From Trichopria drosophilae (taxonomy: Eukaryota; Arthropoda; Insecta; Hymenoptera; Diapriidae), in NCBI GenBank assembly GCA_030407085.1, contig CM059587.1, positions 69,985,001-70,049,000 of the forward strand: a stretch of DNA of 64,000 bases, read 5' to 3'. The notes below the pieces were generated by a model that saw only the letters and a program-made list of their open reading frames with translations, was not told the origin of the DNA and did not search any database. A program made the position numbers and the translations under genes. This document shows, piece after piece, positions 21,946-31,608 of this stretch (the first letter of the stretch is position 1; every line of letters begins with the position of its first letter).

Positions 21946-22477
21946 TCGTTAGACTTATTATTTATTTTTATTTGATTTTCTCATTTTTTATTATTTCGAA
22001 GTTTTATTTTATTAATTTTCTTGTATTATATGCCAGGCCAAAAAATTTTAAAAATCACGTTTTTTATAAATTAGTCCCCATTTTGAAAAAATCAAACGTC
22101 ATACAATAAAACTAATAGCAGATTTCAAGTACGGACAAAAGTACATCAGAAAATATGGTTTTTGAAATTTGTTTGTTTATCATTACAGAGATAAATATTC
22201 ACTAAGAAAACATGACAAAATTATGGTCGTTTGGCATGAAAAAGTTTAAAGCAATGCAGGAAAGTCAAATTCTATGAAATTGTTAAATTGGATGAATGGT
22301 TCTTTCCATCTGAATCTGAAAAAAAATTCATTACTTTGATTAAGCCGTTTTTTAAAATTATTTTACATTCAATGTTATTGTGGTTGTTCAGAAATGTTTA
22401 ACTATATATCATTACATTTTGCGTAAGCCAGTTGATTAGATATTTTAAAAACGTATGCAATTTTGCCCTTTATAATA
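21946..22477. other. AT-rich, no gene
   Basis: Nothing recognised on either strand. Confidence 0.4.
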
Positions 22478-22720
22478 GTATATTACGATACAAGTGTGCG
22501 AAGTGCGAAAGTCACCTACCTCGGCGCACGTGTATCGTATTCTATTTTTTTTACTCCGTGAGAGAAATTTTTCGTGCACTGATTTGAGTGTGCGACGTAC
22601 TTCTTGCACTCATTTCAGTGTGCGAAGTGCAGTGTGCAAATGGGTTACTTCGCGCACGGAGTTGAAAAATAGTATATTACGGTACAAGTGCGCAAAGTAG
22701 GTGATTTGCGCACGAGTGTA
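22478..22720. repeat. GTGCGAAGT/GTGCGCAAAGT word cluster
   Basis: The words agtgtgcgaagtgc, gtgcgcaaagt and tttgcgcacgagtg recur in both orientations, and tagtatattac.gtacaagtg occurs at about 22478 and 22672. The layout resembles the 740-1280 cluster with a different core word. Confidence 0.5.
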
Positions 22721-22934
22721 ACGAGTAAAAATGCTCCTTTTTTAAATGAGATAATGACAATATAAAATATGAAAATAAACAAGAAATTAATATTTAAGAA
22801 AACAAAATGAAAATAAAAAATTTAAAAGAAAAATTGTAACATATATAATTCCCAAAATCGTCCATTTCCTCGAGATGAGAATCGATAAACATTGAAGTTT
22901 TGAAAGCTATAAGCGATATAAAAAATGTTGAATA

Positions 22935-23216
22935 CAGTCGAGCCTCCGTATTATGGACTTCCCTCTTATGGACTATCTGTTTTATGGACTTTTTTCTCCC
23001 CCAATTATGGACTTTTCCCTCTGTCGCTGTTTATCGCCTTCCCCCACTTTTGTGCTTACACACTTATACATACATACAATACATATGTACATGTGCCGCC
23101 TTTCACTCGTACTTGTAGCGAAAGGCGACGAAGTAGGGGAAGCGCTCTCTCCCCTTCATTGACCATATTCGGGATCGGAGCATTCCCGACGAGTCCATGA
23201 TACGGAGGCTCGACTG
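22935..23216. mobile_element. Tc1/mariner or pogo-type MITE
   Basis: cagtcgagcctccgtattat.. (22935-22958) and its reverse complement (23193-23216) match at 23 of 24 positions and are flanked by TA on both sides (22933-22934 and 23217-23218). Inside the left half, ttatggact is repeated four times. 282 bp, non-coding. Confidence 0.8.
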
Positions 23217-23834
23217 TACTTGATTCTTCCTATCGAATGCTAGAAAATTTTGAAATAATTGTCCGCCATTTGGTGTCCGCCAATTTATATTATTGAATTC
23301 TGACTTCAGATTCGTAATCAGCAATCTCAAAACCCCCGCAGTAACAAGTTTCAATCGAATTTGGGAGCATTTTTGACCAATGTAATGCAAAGAATAAAAT
23401 GTTCAATGTACATTTTTACAGTGCAACAATCGGAAACATATTTCTGAAACTTCAAATGATGTTGAGTGTGCGATATGATCTGGCAAAAACGTGATTTTCT
23501 TTTGCATATTATAAAATAGGAGGAGGTGAATGTCATTTTTTTCGCAATTTTACCCTCGCTATTCGAAAGAGCATCCCCAAAAATAATTGGAAATGGATCT
23601 TTGCACATTTTTCTACCATCTTTTCTAGTAAATTTATAAGGCCGAAATCCATGCAAAACAAACACATCATGGAGAGTTAAACGGTTAAACGGAGTATAGG
23701 CATAGTTTGATGCATAACCTCGTAAATTGTAATATGTAGTTACAGATTTTTAACTTTTTCTGTTTCTCATATTCTTCCCACTTTTAGTTGCAAAAATGGC
23801 TGAATTTTTATCAAATTCCATCGATGAATATGGA
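23217..23834. other. Non-coding; fragment of a TGGCGGAC-type dispersed repeat
   Basis: 23257-23310 carries ttgtccgccatttggtgtccgcc and gaattctgacttcaga, related to words at 13260 and 32930-33190. A 104-codon minus frame at 23351-23665 has no domain I recognise. Confidence 0.35.
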
Positions 23835-24318
23835 TGTTATGAAATTTTGAACATAAATTTATAAGATTGAAAAATTACAACATGGAGAGAAGCACATAAT
23901 TCACTTTAGAGAATTAATAAATATAAAATGGCATGATCTGTATATATTTTGTTTAATTTTTCTTGCGTCAACATTATAGAATTAATTATGTTTATGTAAT
24001 AACAATGTGACTTCAGAACAAAAAATGGATCTGACGCATCTTATGATGTCGATATAGGGGTGTTATGAAATTTAAATAATAAATTTATTAGGTTGAAATG
24101 TACAATTTGGAGAGAAGCACATAAGTCCCTTTAGAGAATTAATAAATATAACATGTAATACATCCGTGCCGGCTGTCGGTATTTTTTTTTGTATTGTAAT
24201 TTCTCTTCTGTCAACACTATACAATTAATTATAATTAACGTATTGTTCGTGTGATTTCAGAAAATAAATGGACTTAACACATCTCATGATGTCCATGGGA
24301 GGGATGGAGGTCACGTGA
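23835..24318 (+). repeat. Tandem duplication (period 226 bp) with exon-like ends
   Basis: 23835-24060 and 24061-24300 are two diverged copies sharing tgttatgaaatt.., ggagagaagcacataa.tc and agagaattaataaatataa. Each ends with an acceptor-like ttcag followed by an ATG frame: MDLTHLMMSI then stop in the first, MDLTHLMMSMGGMEVT then stop (24316-24318) in the second. The second is followed by a GTAAGT at 24328. They may be decayed 5' exons of the TAZ gene downstream, or untranslated exons. The in-frame stops argue against normal coding. Confidence 0.35.
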
Positions 24319-24726
24319 TCTAGCGATGTAAGTACACTGAATAAAATTTTGTATATATTCAATTGTGATCACTGATTGACTGGTTATATTATTCATGTCC
24401 AAATGTCTTCATTAAAGAATCTAAGTTTCCAGTTCCCAATTATGTTCGATAATTTTGAACTAATACGTCGATTTCGGAATAAAACTACCGTACAATGATT
24501 ACCTATTCCTATTTGTCACGGTGTATCGTGTATGCACAACAAAGTCTCTTTAAGACATTTTATTTTTTACATGTTCCAGACAAAATAACGTCTAAACTAT
24601 TCAAACATCTTTCTGTAATTACCAATTTGTATGGCTGGTTGCATATATTGTGACCGCACAAGTTAATTTGGACTTTTCTAATTCACATTCTGCATGCTAA
24701 TATTAACATATAATTTTTAATTTCAG

Positions 24727-25035
24727 ACCTCAGTACTACAAAGCAGGCTGCAGCGGCATTTCGATGCCTGCCTCACCCAAACCTGCACAGCCGATGTGCG
24801 GGATTTAGATCATGTGGACGGTTGCAGTGGATGCAGCCATGAAATATGCTGGCGCCTGAAGGCAGGCGTTGCACATGTGCATTCTTGTTGGGAGACTGAC
24901 GGGATGTGTGGCGAATGCCTTACGGTTCTCGTCATTTTTGTGCATCATGCACAGAAATGCACAAATAGCGCGTGCCCCGTGGCTTTCTGCCAGGATTTAA
25001 AGAAAATCCTAAAACAGAGGAGCACAAACGTTTTC
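24727..25035 (+). CDS. TAZ-type zinc finger exon, intact copy 1 (CBP/p300 TAZ-like)
   Basis: The exon lies between an acceptor (ttttaatttcag, AG at 24725-24726) and a donor GTAAGT (from 25036). It is 309 bp, 103 codons, phase 0 at both ends. Three zinc clusters fit the TAZ pattern: HVDGCSGCSHEIC (H29, C33, C36, C41), HVHSCWETDGMCGEC (H52, Cx6Cx2C) and HAQKCTNSACPVAFC (H74, HX3CX4CX4C). The last two match the spacing of the CBP/p300 TAZ2 domain, and CPVAFCQDLKKILKQR closely resembles its C-terminal helix. An additional HFDAC..C near residues 11-20 could be an alternative first cluster. TAZ domains bind transactivation domains of transcription factors. No KIX, bromodomain or acetyltransferase is present in the window. 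An acceptor at 25206-25207 would add GRK and a stop (25217-25219). A full gene model is not resolved. Confidence 0.75.
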
Positions 25036-25207
25036 GTAAGTTTCTAAATTTATCGTAATTTCATATATTTGTGTTTAATACGATTATATTCAAGTTTTCT
25101 ATTAAAGATATTAATTTTGTATTATTTTTCAATAACACTATATTATTGCAAAATAAAAAAGATTCTAAAATAAAAAAATTCTAAATTTGGAATTTTTGTT
25201 TTTATAG

Positions 25208-25219
25208 GGCAGGAAATAA
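25208..25219 (+). CDS. Possible short terminal exon after TAZ copy 1
   Basis: A pyrimidine-rich stretch ending in tttttatag precedes ggcaggaaataa. Spliced in phase 0 to the TAZ exon this gives Gly-Arg-Lys-stop, making a protein that is almost only TAZ domain. The alternative is that tatagggcagg is a decayed left end of the adjacent transposon. Confidence 0.25.
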   Translation, partial: GRK

Positions 25220-25354
25220 TACTGGTGACAGAGACGTCCAAAACGTGCTGCCGAATACAAAGAAAAGCGGGCGAGGAAAATGAGGGGTTTATTTATTTAT
25301 AAAAATATCTATTTCTGATATAATAAAAATTAATAAATCGAAATATTTTTCCCC

Positions 25355-26263
25355 ATTATCAACGAAGTAGCTGTACTAGCAGCTATTCACCAAAATCCAC
25401 ATGTAAGCACACGACAATTACATCGCGATTCCGGCATTTCCAGAGACAGTATTCAAAGAATATTGCATCGTCATAAGTTTCACCAATATCACATTTCACT
25501 GCACCAGGAACTAGATGGCGATGATTTTCATAACCGCGTGGTGTTTTGTGAATGGGCATTTCAAAAAATGCAAACGAACCACAATTTCTTTGCTAATGTA
25601 TTATTTTCAGATGAATCTACATTCACGAACCATGGTGGCGTCAATAGGCATAATATGCATTATTGGAGCGTAGAAAATCCCCATTGGTTACGACAAGTTA
25701 ATCATCAACGTCCTTGGTCGGTGAACGTTTGGTGTGGAATCATAGGAAATAAACTCATTGGTCCTTATTTCATTGAAGGTAATTTGAATGGAACAAAATA
25801 TCGAGATTTCCTAGAACAAGAAGTACCATTACTACTTGAGGATGTTGCTATGGACGTCCGACGGACAATGTGGTTTCAGCATGATGGTTGCCCAGCACAT
25901 TTTTCAAGAGTAGCAAGGGAAATACTAGACCGTGATTACAATGGTAGGTGGATTGGTAGAGGTGGCCCCATTAATTGGCCTGCGAGGTAACCTGATCTAA
26001 CATCTCCGGACTTCTTCCTTTGGGGTTACCTAAAATGTAAGGTTTATGAACAAGTACCAACGACTCGTGAAAAAATGGTGGAACGCATAAGAACTGCTTG
26101 CGCAGAAATTTCTGCAGATATGGTTCTATCATGTATAAAGTCATTTGAAGAAAGAATAAATAAATGCATTGAAGTGGAAGGTCAACATTTCGAACACTTA
26201 CTCAAGTACGTGAACAGTGAGACAGTGAGAGGCAAGGGGACTCACGTAAAACAAGCACCCTAA
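25355..26263 (+). pseudogene. Tc1/mariner-superfamily transposase (DD41D, rosa-like), with premature stop
   Basis: An N-terminal helix-turn-helix section (HVSTRQLHRDSGISRDSIQR, 25395-25460) is followed by the catalytic domain. The acidic residues lie in VLFSDESTF, WFQHDGCPAH and PDLTSPDFFLWG. Counting from the second to the third Asp gives 41 intervening residues, the spacing described for rosa-type (DD41D) elements. A TAA at 25988-25990 replaces the Ser expected in WPARSPDL, so this copy is inactive. The start codon and left end are not clear. The C-terminal end reaches a stop at 26261-26263. It lies inside the TAZ exon array, between copies 1 and 2. Confidence 0.8.
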
Positions 26264-26600
26264 AGGGAACAGAAAAATACTACGTCCACGTCGTTGTTCC
26301 TGGGTAACGCTAAATGTATTTTTTCCCGGCTTTGTTAGAATGACCGTATTCCATATCCGCTACGCGGGCGAAAATTGGCAATATTGGAGAATCCAAATCT
26401 GCAATAAAAACTGGGGGTTCCTATTTAAGTTTTATTGTTTTTGCCCTCACTCCACCCCCAGGGGATGGGGGAGGGAGTAAATTTCATTATTACTGGATGC
26501 CCCCCTTCGTGTCGAACAACTTTCATTCGACAACTTTTTTGATTCTGTGCATAGTTCTCGAGATATTTCGATGTCTTCAGATAAATCGGCCACCCTGTAT
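26264..26600 (+). mobile_element. 3' flank and right terminal repeat of the DD41D transposon
   Basis: The sequence ends in cggccaccctgta (26588-26599), whose complement TACAGGGTGGCCG is a typical end of this superfamily, with TA at the edge. Immediately right of it begins ttgtgaccacacaag, which matches the copy 1 intron at 24648. The transposon edge therefore coincides with the duplication edge. Confidence 0.6.
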
Positions 26601-26678
26601 TGTGACCACACAAGTTAATTTGGACTTTTCTAATTCACATTCTGCATGCTAATATTAACATATAATTTTTAATTTCAG

Positions 26679-27133
26679 ACCTCAGTACTACAAAGCAGGC
26701 TGCAGCGGCATTTCGATGCCTGCCTCACCCAAACCTGCACAGCCGATGTGCGGGATTTAGATCATGTGGCCGGTTGCAGTGGATGCAGCCATGAAACATG
26801 CTGGCGCCTGAAGGCAGGCGTTGCACACGTACATTCTTGTTGGGAGACTGACGGGATGTGCGGCGAATGCCTTACCGTGCTTGTCATTTTTGTGCATCAT
26901 TTGCATCATGCAAAAAAAAAAACGAAAGTTGTTGGCGCCTGAAGGCAGGCATAGAACATGTCAAGGCCTGTTGGGAGAGTGAGGGCATTTGCGGCGATTG
27001 CCTGCAAGTGCTCATCCTGCATGCGGAGCATGCACGGCGATGCACATCTAGTGCTTGCAACGTGGCCTTCTGTCAAGATTTGAAGGCGCTCATCAAACAA
27101 CGGACGTCTAACGTCTTCGCCGTGACCACTTTT
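26679..27133 (+). pseudogene. TAZ-type exon, copy 2: chimaera of two TAZ exons with frameshift
   Basis: Intron and exon sequence from 26598 repeat those from 24646 almost base for base (acceptor at 26677-26678) up to about codon 72. There the frame runs into catcatttgcatcatg and an A-run. At about 26926 a second TAZ exon resumes in another frame from the CWRLKAG block (CWRLKAGIEHVKACWESEG), with HARRCTSSACNVAFC and the C-terminal helix, ending at a donor GTAAGT (27134). The first part stops at 26940-26942 and the second lacks the first zinc cluster. This looks like fusion of two neighbouring copies by deletion. No single intact TAZ domain is encoded. Confidence 0.65.
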
Positions 27134-27413
27134 GTAAGTTTCTAAATTTATCGTAATTTCATTTATTTGTGTTGAATACGATTATATTCAAATATCTACA
27201 TTTTGGAATAAAATTGATTTGTCAAGGATTACCTTCACCTATTTATTCGGATGCATCATTTCTGCAAGCCAAGGCTTTTATTTTGCATAGCTTTTTTCAC
27301 ATGTTCGCAACGAAATAGAGTTTATTATATTTAAATATGCATTTAAATCGTAATTCGCTTTTTCGAATATATATTGTGCATATACTATACTTACAATTAA
27401 TTTTTTATTTCAG

Positions 27414-27711
27414 ACGTCGATACTTCAAAACCGGCTACGGCGGCATCTGGATGCCTGCATAAGCCAGGGCAGCGAAGAGGTCCACGTGGCTAATTGGATG
27501 CAGCGATAATTGTTGTCTGAAAGCAGGCATCGTCCATGTCCGCTCATGTTGGGAGACGGACGGCATTTGCGGCGATTGCCTGGAAGTTCTCATCCTGCAT
27601 GTTCAGCATGCACGCGGATGCCTTAATAGCTCGTGCAGTGTGGCCTTCTGCCACGAGCTAAAGGCATTGTTGAAGCAGAGGACCGTGAATGTGTTCGCCG
27701 TGACCACTTAC
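27414..27711 (+). pseudogene. TAZ-type exon, copy 3: frameshifted
   Basis: An acceptor (ttttttatttcag, AG at 27412-27413) and a donor GTAAGT (27712) are kept. The exon opens with TSILQNRLRRHLDACI, aligning to TSVLQSRLQRHFDACL of copy 1. A deletion near 27490-27500 removes the first cysteines and shifts the frame, giving a stop at about 27507 in the original frame. The shifted frame continues with HVRSCWETDGICGDC, HARGCLNSSCSVAFC and a C-terminal helix, so two of three zinc clusters are otherwise well preserved. Either a recent pseudogene or a diverged two-cluster form. Confidence 0.6.
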
Positions 27712-27739
27712 GTAAGTTTCTAAATTTATCGTAACATTC

Positions 27740-27806
27740 ACTGCACAAACGGGCAGTGAAACGTAGCCTTCTGCACAGATATTAAAAAAATGTTATCGTG
27801 CAGGCC
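27740..27806 (+). pseudogene. TAZ-type exon, copy 4: small remnant
   Basis: ctgcacaaacgggcagtgaa..gtagccttctgcacagatattaaaaaaatgtta aligns to the third zinc cluster and helix region of copy 1 (tgcacaaatagcgcg..ggctttctgccaggatttaaag). It follows directly after the donor of copy 3, so the intron between them was deleted along with the rest of this exon. Confidence 0.5.
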
Positions 27807-27954
27807 TGGACCACAGCGTATGCACAACGACCACACACGCAAGTGTCCTTAAGTTACCTTAAGATTATATTCAAGATTTATTTTGGTTCTAAATTTTATA
27901 TTATTAACATTATTTTGAAATTAAGTGTAATGATCAAATTACAATACGTTACAG

Positions 27955-28091
27955 GCAGTGTCTTAATAACGGAGGATTTCTTAGAACGCGACGAAATGCG
28001 TAATTATGTATATAAATATCTACGTCTCATGAAGAAAGAAAAATGTAAACGTTTGCCGGGTATTGTAGTATTACCGCGACAAAATGCTTGA
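27955..28091 (+). CDS. Possible terminal exon of the TAZ gene
   Basis: After an acceptor-like caatacgttacag, a frame reads SVLITEDFLERDEMRNYVYK, then YLRLMKKEKCKRLPGIVVLP and a stop at 28089-28091. It is basic (KKEKCKR) and not a domain I know. The frame is phase 1 relative to this acceptor while the TAZ exons end in phase 0, so a direct join does not read through. A related fragment at 28470-28545 suggests this exon was duplicated too. Function unknown. Confidence 0.35.
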
Positions 28092-28459
28092 TTTCATAGG
28101 CAGTATATAAATAGTTGAGAAACTACTTTAAATATGGGTTCTACTTCCCTCTCACGGTCATATTATAAACGAGTAATGTTTATCAACAAGTTCCTACTGT
28201 AAATAACCAGGTTTCGTCCAAGATATCTGGAATCAATATGGCTATCGCGGAATGTCCCAACTTTTACGTCTTTGGTTATTGAAACGTGCATAAAACTTTA
28301 AATAATTGTAAATATTGCTATATGATATATGAATTGCATACTTATAGTACAAATTCAAAATGAATATTAATAATCTTGTCAACTGTTCCATATAAAATTT
28401 AAAAACAATTTTCTCGGCGCTATCGATCAATACTTCAAAATCAAAATAAAATATAATAA

Positions 28460-28545
28460 ATAATGTTTACTGGTGGTAATATGAACCTCATGAAGGAAGA
28501 AAGTGTAAACATAACTGGGATTTGTGCTGTGTTATTAAGAGTGTT
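28460..28545 (+). pseudogene. Decayed copy of the 27955-28091 exon
   Basis: aatatgaacctcatgaagga..aagtgtaaacataactggga..ttgtgctgtgttattaagag follows the order of aatatctacgtctcatgaag..aaatgtaaacgtttgccggg..attgtagtattaccgcg, but with indels and no maintained frame. Confidence 0.4.
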
Positions 28546-28549
28546 TGTA

Positions 28550-29218
28550 ATTTTAAGTCATCAATGTTATCTTATGAATAATAGATTGTTTTGGTGACTA
28601 ATTCATTACATGCACAACATTGTTTTTTAAAGAATAATTGTCAAACGTTTCAGCGTGAATATTCTTTACGAAAGATACTTTATTTGTTTGAAAAGATTTT
28701 GTACGTACGATAACATTATTATTATTTCTTTGTCATTCTATAGATGTATCTAATCTAATTTCATTATACTTTATTTGAAAGTTTTATTATATTTATTAGC
28801 TGCAAATTCTTTGAAGGTCTGTGCACTGATAAGAACTGTCGGTTCGACACGTATATGGATATAATAATGTAAATGCCCAGGTTCTAATATAACCTTTATA
28901 ACAAACAAACGTAATGTTACTGATTTTATGTGTAATTGAAAGCAAACGGAAACACAGCATAAAATAGATATCGATATATATGACATATCTATACAAATGT
29001 TTAAAATTTAAATTTAGTTTTTTTTTTATATTTATACAAAATTGTTTATTTGTCTCGAGTACTTTCAAAAAATTTTAAAAATCACTTCATTGCAGGCTAC
29101 AAAATGGAGATCCGGCAAGTCCTGCGTATCAGCCACGTTTTCAGACTTTTCTTTAGTATTTTATCAGCGTAAAGAAAGCATGAAAGTACTTGGAAAGACT
29201 AGAAATTAGGGAAAAACT
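28550..29218. other. AT-rich, no gene
   Basis: Only low-complexity AT sequence and short spurious frames. Confidence 0.4.
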
Positions 29219-29219
29219 G

Positions 29220-30478
29220 CAGAATAACTACAGCACCTCAAAAAAAAATGTTATAAAGCTCTTTTGACGTATTTTTGCCTCCTGATTACGAATATGATAA
29301 TAAAATTTGGCGGTCGGACATATTGAAACCGCTATCTTGAAAAAACTGTCAAAAAACACGATTTTTTCCAGTTTTTTGCATTTATTTCGAAAAATACGCA
29401 ACTTACGAAAAAATGTTTCCAATAAAAAATGTAGAGAATGAAATTCTATACAAACAAGGTTTTATGCGTTTTCTTCGTATTACCAACGATAACCTCGCAA
29501 AAAAAGGATAAACCTCAGAATAAGCGGCATAATGGGTTCTGTTTAGCCTTGAATCCTGTCCGGAAAAATTCCCATGATCCTTAGTCCGTGATATTTATTT
29601 CTACAAATGAAAACTCGCAATGCGTGCTAACTCGCATCATGTGCCTGGGGGGGCTCCGCCTCCAGACCCCCCCCCCCCCATAATACTAACCTAACCTCTA
29701 ACCAATCACATTTGTGCCTAAAATCCCCTAACTTACGTGGAATCTCAAGTCTGATAGAAGCATAAGCTTGGGATAAAGCGTTTTCATATATTTCGATGTT
29801 GTGTCTTATATAGATTGCATAGATAACACTTTCTATGACGCATAAATGAACTTGTTTATACTATTTTTTATGAAACGTGGACTCGGGCACTTAACTTTTC
29901 CTGAAATATTTCCCACGGAATAAATGTCAAGAATCATCGAGATTTCACGTAGGTTAGGGGATTTAAGGCACAAATGTGATTGGTTAGAGGTTAGGTTAGT
30001 ATTATGGGGGGGAGGGGGCTCCGCCCCCAGCGGCGCCCCCCCCCCCCCCCCCAGGCACATGGTGCGAGTTAGCACGCATTGCGAGTTTTCATGTGTAGAA
30101 ATAAATATCAGGAAGTAAGGATCATGGGAATTTTTCCGGGCAGCATTCAAGGCTAAACAGAACCCATTATGCCGCTTATTCTGAGGTTTATCCTTTTTTT
30201 GCGAGGTTATCGTTGGTAATACGAAGAAAATGCATAAAACCTTTTTTGTATAGAATTTCATTCTCTACATTTTTTATTGGAAACATTTTTTCGTAAGTTG
30301 CGTATTTTTCGAAATAAATGCAAAAAACTGGAAAAAATCGTATTTTTTGACAGTTTTTTCAAGATAGCGGTTTCAATATGTCCGACCGCCAAATTTTATT
30401 ATCATATTCGTAATCAGGAGGCAAAATACGTCAAAATAGCTCTATAAATTTTTTTTTCGAGGTGCTGTAGTTATTCTG
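29220..30478. mobile_element. Large inverted-repeat (foldback) element, 1.26 kb
   Basis: The left arm from 29220 (cagaataactacagcacctc) and the right arm ending at 30478 (its complement) match over about 530-550 bases with few differences, around a spacer of about 180 bases (29755-29930). Both arms contain the tggcggtcggacatattgaa block, a g.gcctggggggg/poly-C run and aacctaacctctaaccaat. The poly-C and poly-G runs differ in length between arms. The arms are full-length relatives of the 2560-3137 element. No protein is encoded; the 142-codon minus frame at 29833-30261 lies in the spacer and right arm and shows no domain. Confidence 0.8.
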
Positions 30479-30782
30479 TAGTATACCGAAATTAGAAAAG
30501 GGCAAAATAAAAAAAATTAGTAAAGGTGCATCATCCCCATTTGATGCAGATATTAATGACATGAGCCCATCAGCAACAATGGATATGACCGCACAGTGTC
30601 CTATAGTAACTGATCATTTTCCGCACAATTTTCCGTGCGAAAAACGTTTAAATTAAAAAGAAAAAATATGGCACATGTAATTATCTTGAAAAGCACCAAA
30701 GTGAAAGCACATTTTGTGCACAAACACTCGAGCTATCATCGCTGTAAAATAGGCCTTATGTATCTATATATAATCAAGACGA

Positions 30783-31602
30783 TCCCAGGTGGAAACGCCA
30801 GTATAATGCCGGACTTGACTACCGACCAGGTACCGCGCCAGTTGTAAATCATGACTAATGCCAGTACTGACCGCCGGTATTATGCCAGCGCTGGCGCAGT
30901 ACAGGCATTACACTGGCATAGTACTGTGCCTATCGCCTACCAGTAAAGGCAAATTAAAGATTTCATCGATTTACCAAGAGTCGGCATTGCACTGGCACTG
31001 TACTGGGGCAGTACCGACTGCCAGTACAAGCCAAATAAATATTTTCGTCGATTTGCCAAGAGTCGGCATTGTTTTGTATTATTTCGAGGGTCGGCGTTAT
31101 ACCGGCACAGTACTGGTACAGTACTGGCACAGTACCGACTGCCAGTAGGGTGATTAAAAGTATAAGTCATTTTTCGTAAACCCAGACAGCAGCGAGCATA
31201 GCGTAATGGTTAAGGCGTCAGCGTAGCAAGCGAGCGGCCGGGGTTATTCCACCCTTAGGCGCGTTTTTTCTTAGGTTTTTTTAATTTATTTGCGAGCGTC
31301 AAAAACATTTAAAAATATGTTAAGATATATTTCGATAAATTAATATGAAAATAAACTATAGTAATAATTCGTCCAATTTTTTATATTTTTGATACCGCAA
31401 ATTTATACTGTGCCAGTACTATGCCGGTATTATGCCGGTACTGATTCGGTGTTGTGGCGGTAGTGCAGTCAGTACCCCATCAGGTTACCTTTCGGTGTTA
31501 TGCCAGTACCATAACGGTATTAATTCGGTAAAATGCCAGTACCGATCTGGTACAATCTGTACTGGCGTAGTACCGATCCAGTGATAAATTTCCACCTGGG
31601 GA
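30783..31602. mobile_element. Terminal-inverted-repeat element packed with TGCCAGTAC/GTACTGGCA words
   Basis: tcccaggtggaaa (30783-30795) and tttccacctgggga (31589-31602) form inverted ends. The subterminal zones (30790-31150 and 31400-31590) contain at least fifteen copies of a degenerate ccagtac / ccggtat / gtactggca word in both orientations. The centre (31150-31400) is different and contains the tRNA-like segment. Arrays of transposase-binding-like words near both ends fit a large-subterminal-repeat DNA transposon. Confidence 0.6.
31187..31260 (+). tRNA. tRNA-like fossil (SINE head or tRNA pseudogene)
   Basis: gagcatagcgtaatggttaaggcg resembles a box A and D-arm (TRGCNNARYGG). About 40 bases later, ccggggttattccaccc resembles a T-arm whose box B has lost the TCGA core (ggttattcc instead of ggttcgantcc). 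I could not find a convincing acceptor stem or identify the anticodon. A tRNA-derived SINE piece inside the TIR element is more likely than a working tRNA. Confidence 0.35.
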
Positions 31603-31608
31603 GCGGTA

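Noticed and set aside
29833..30261. 142-codon minus frame as a gene
   Set aside because: It lies in the spacer and right arm of the large inverted repeat, includes poly-C-derived glycine/proline runs, and has no domain.
31187..31260. Functional tRNA gene
   Set aside because: The box B core is lost, no acceptor stem pairing was found, and it sits inside a transposon-like element. It is kept only as a tRNA-like fossil.
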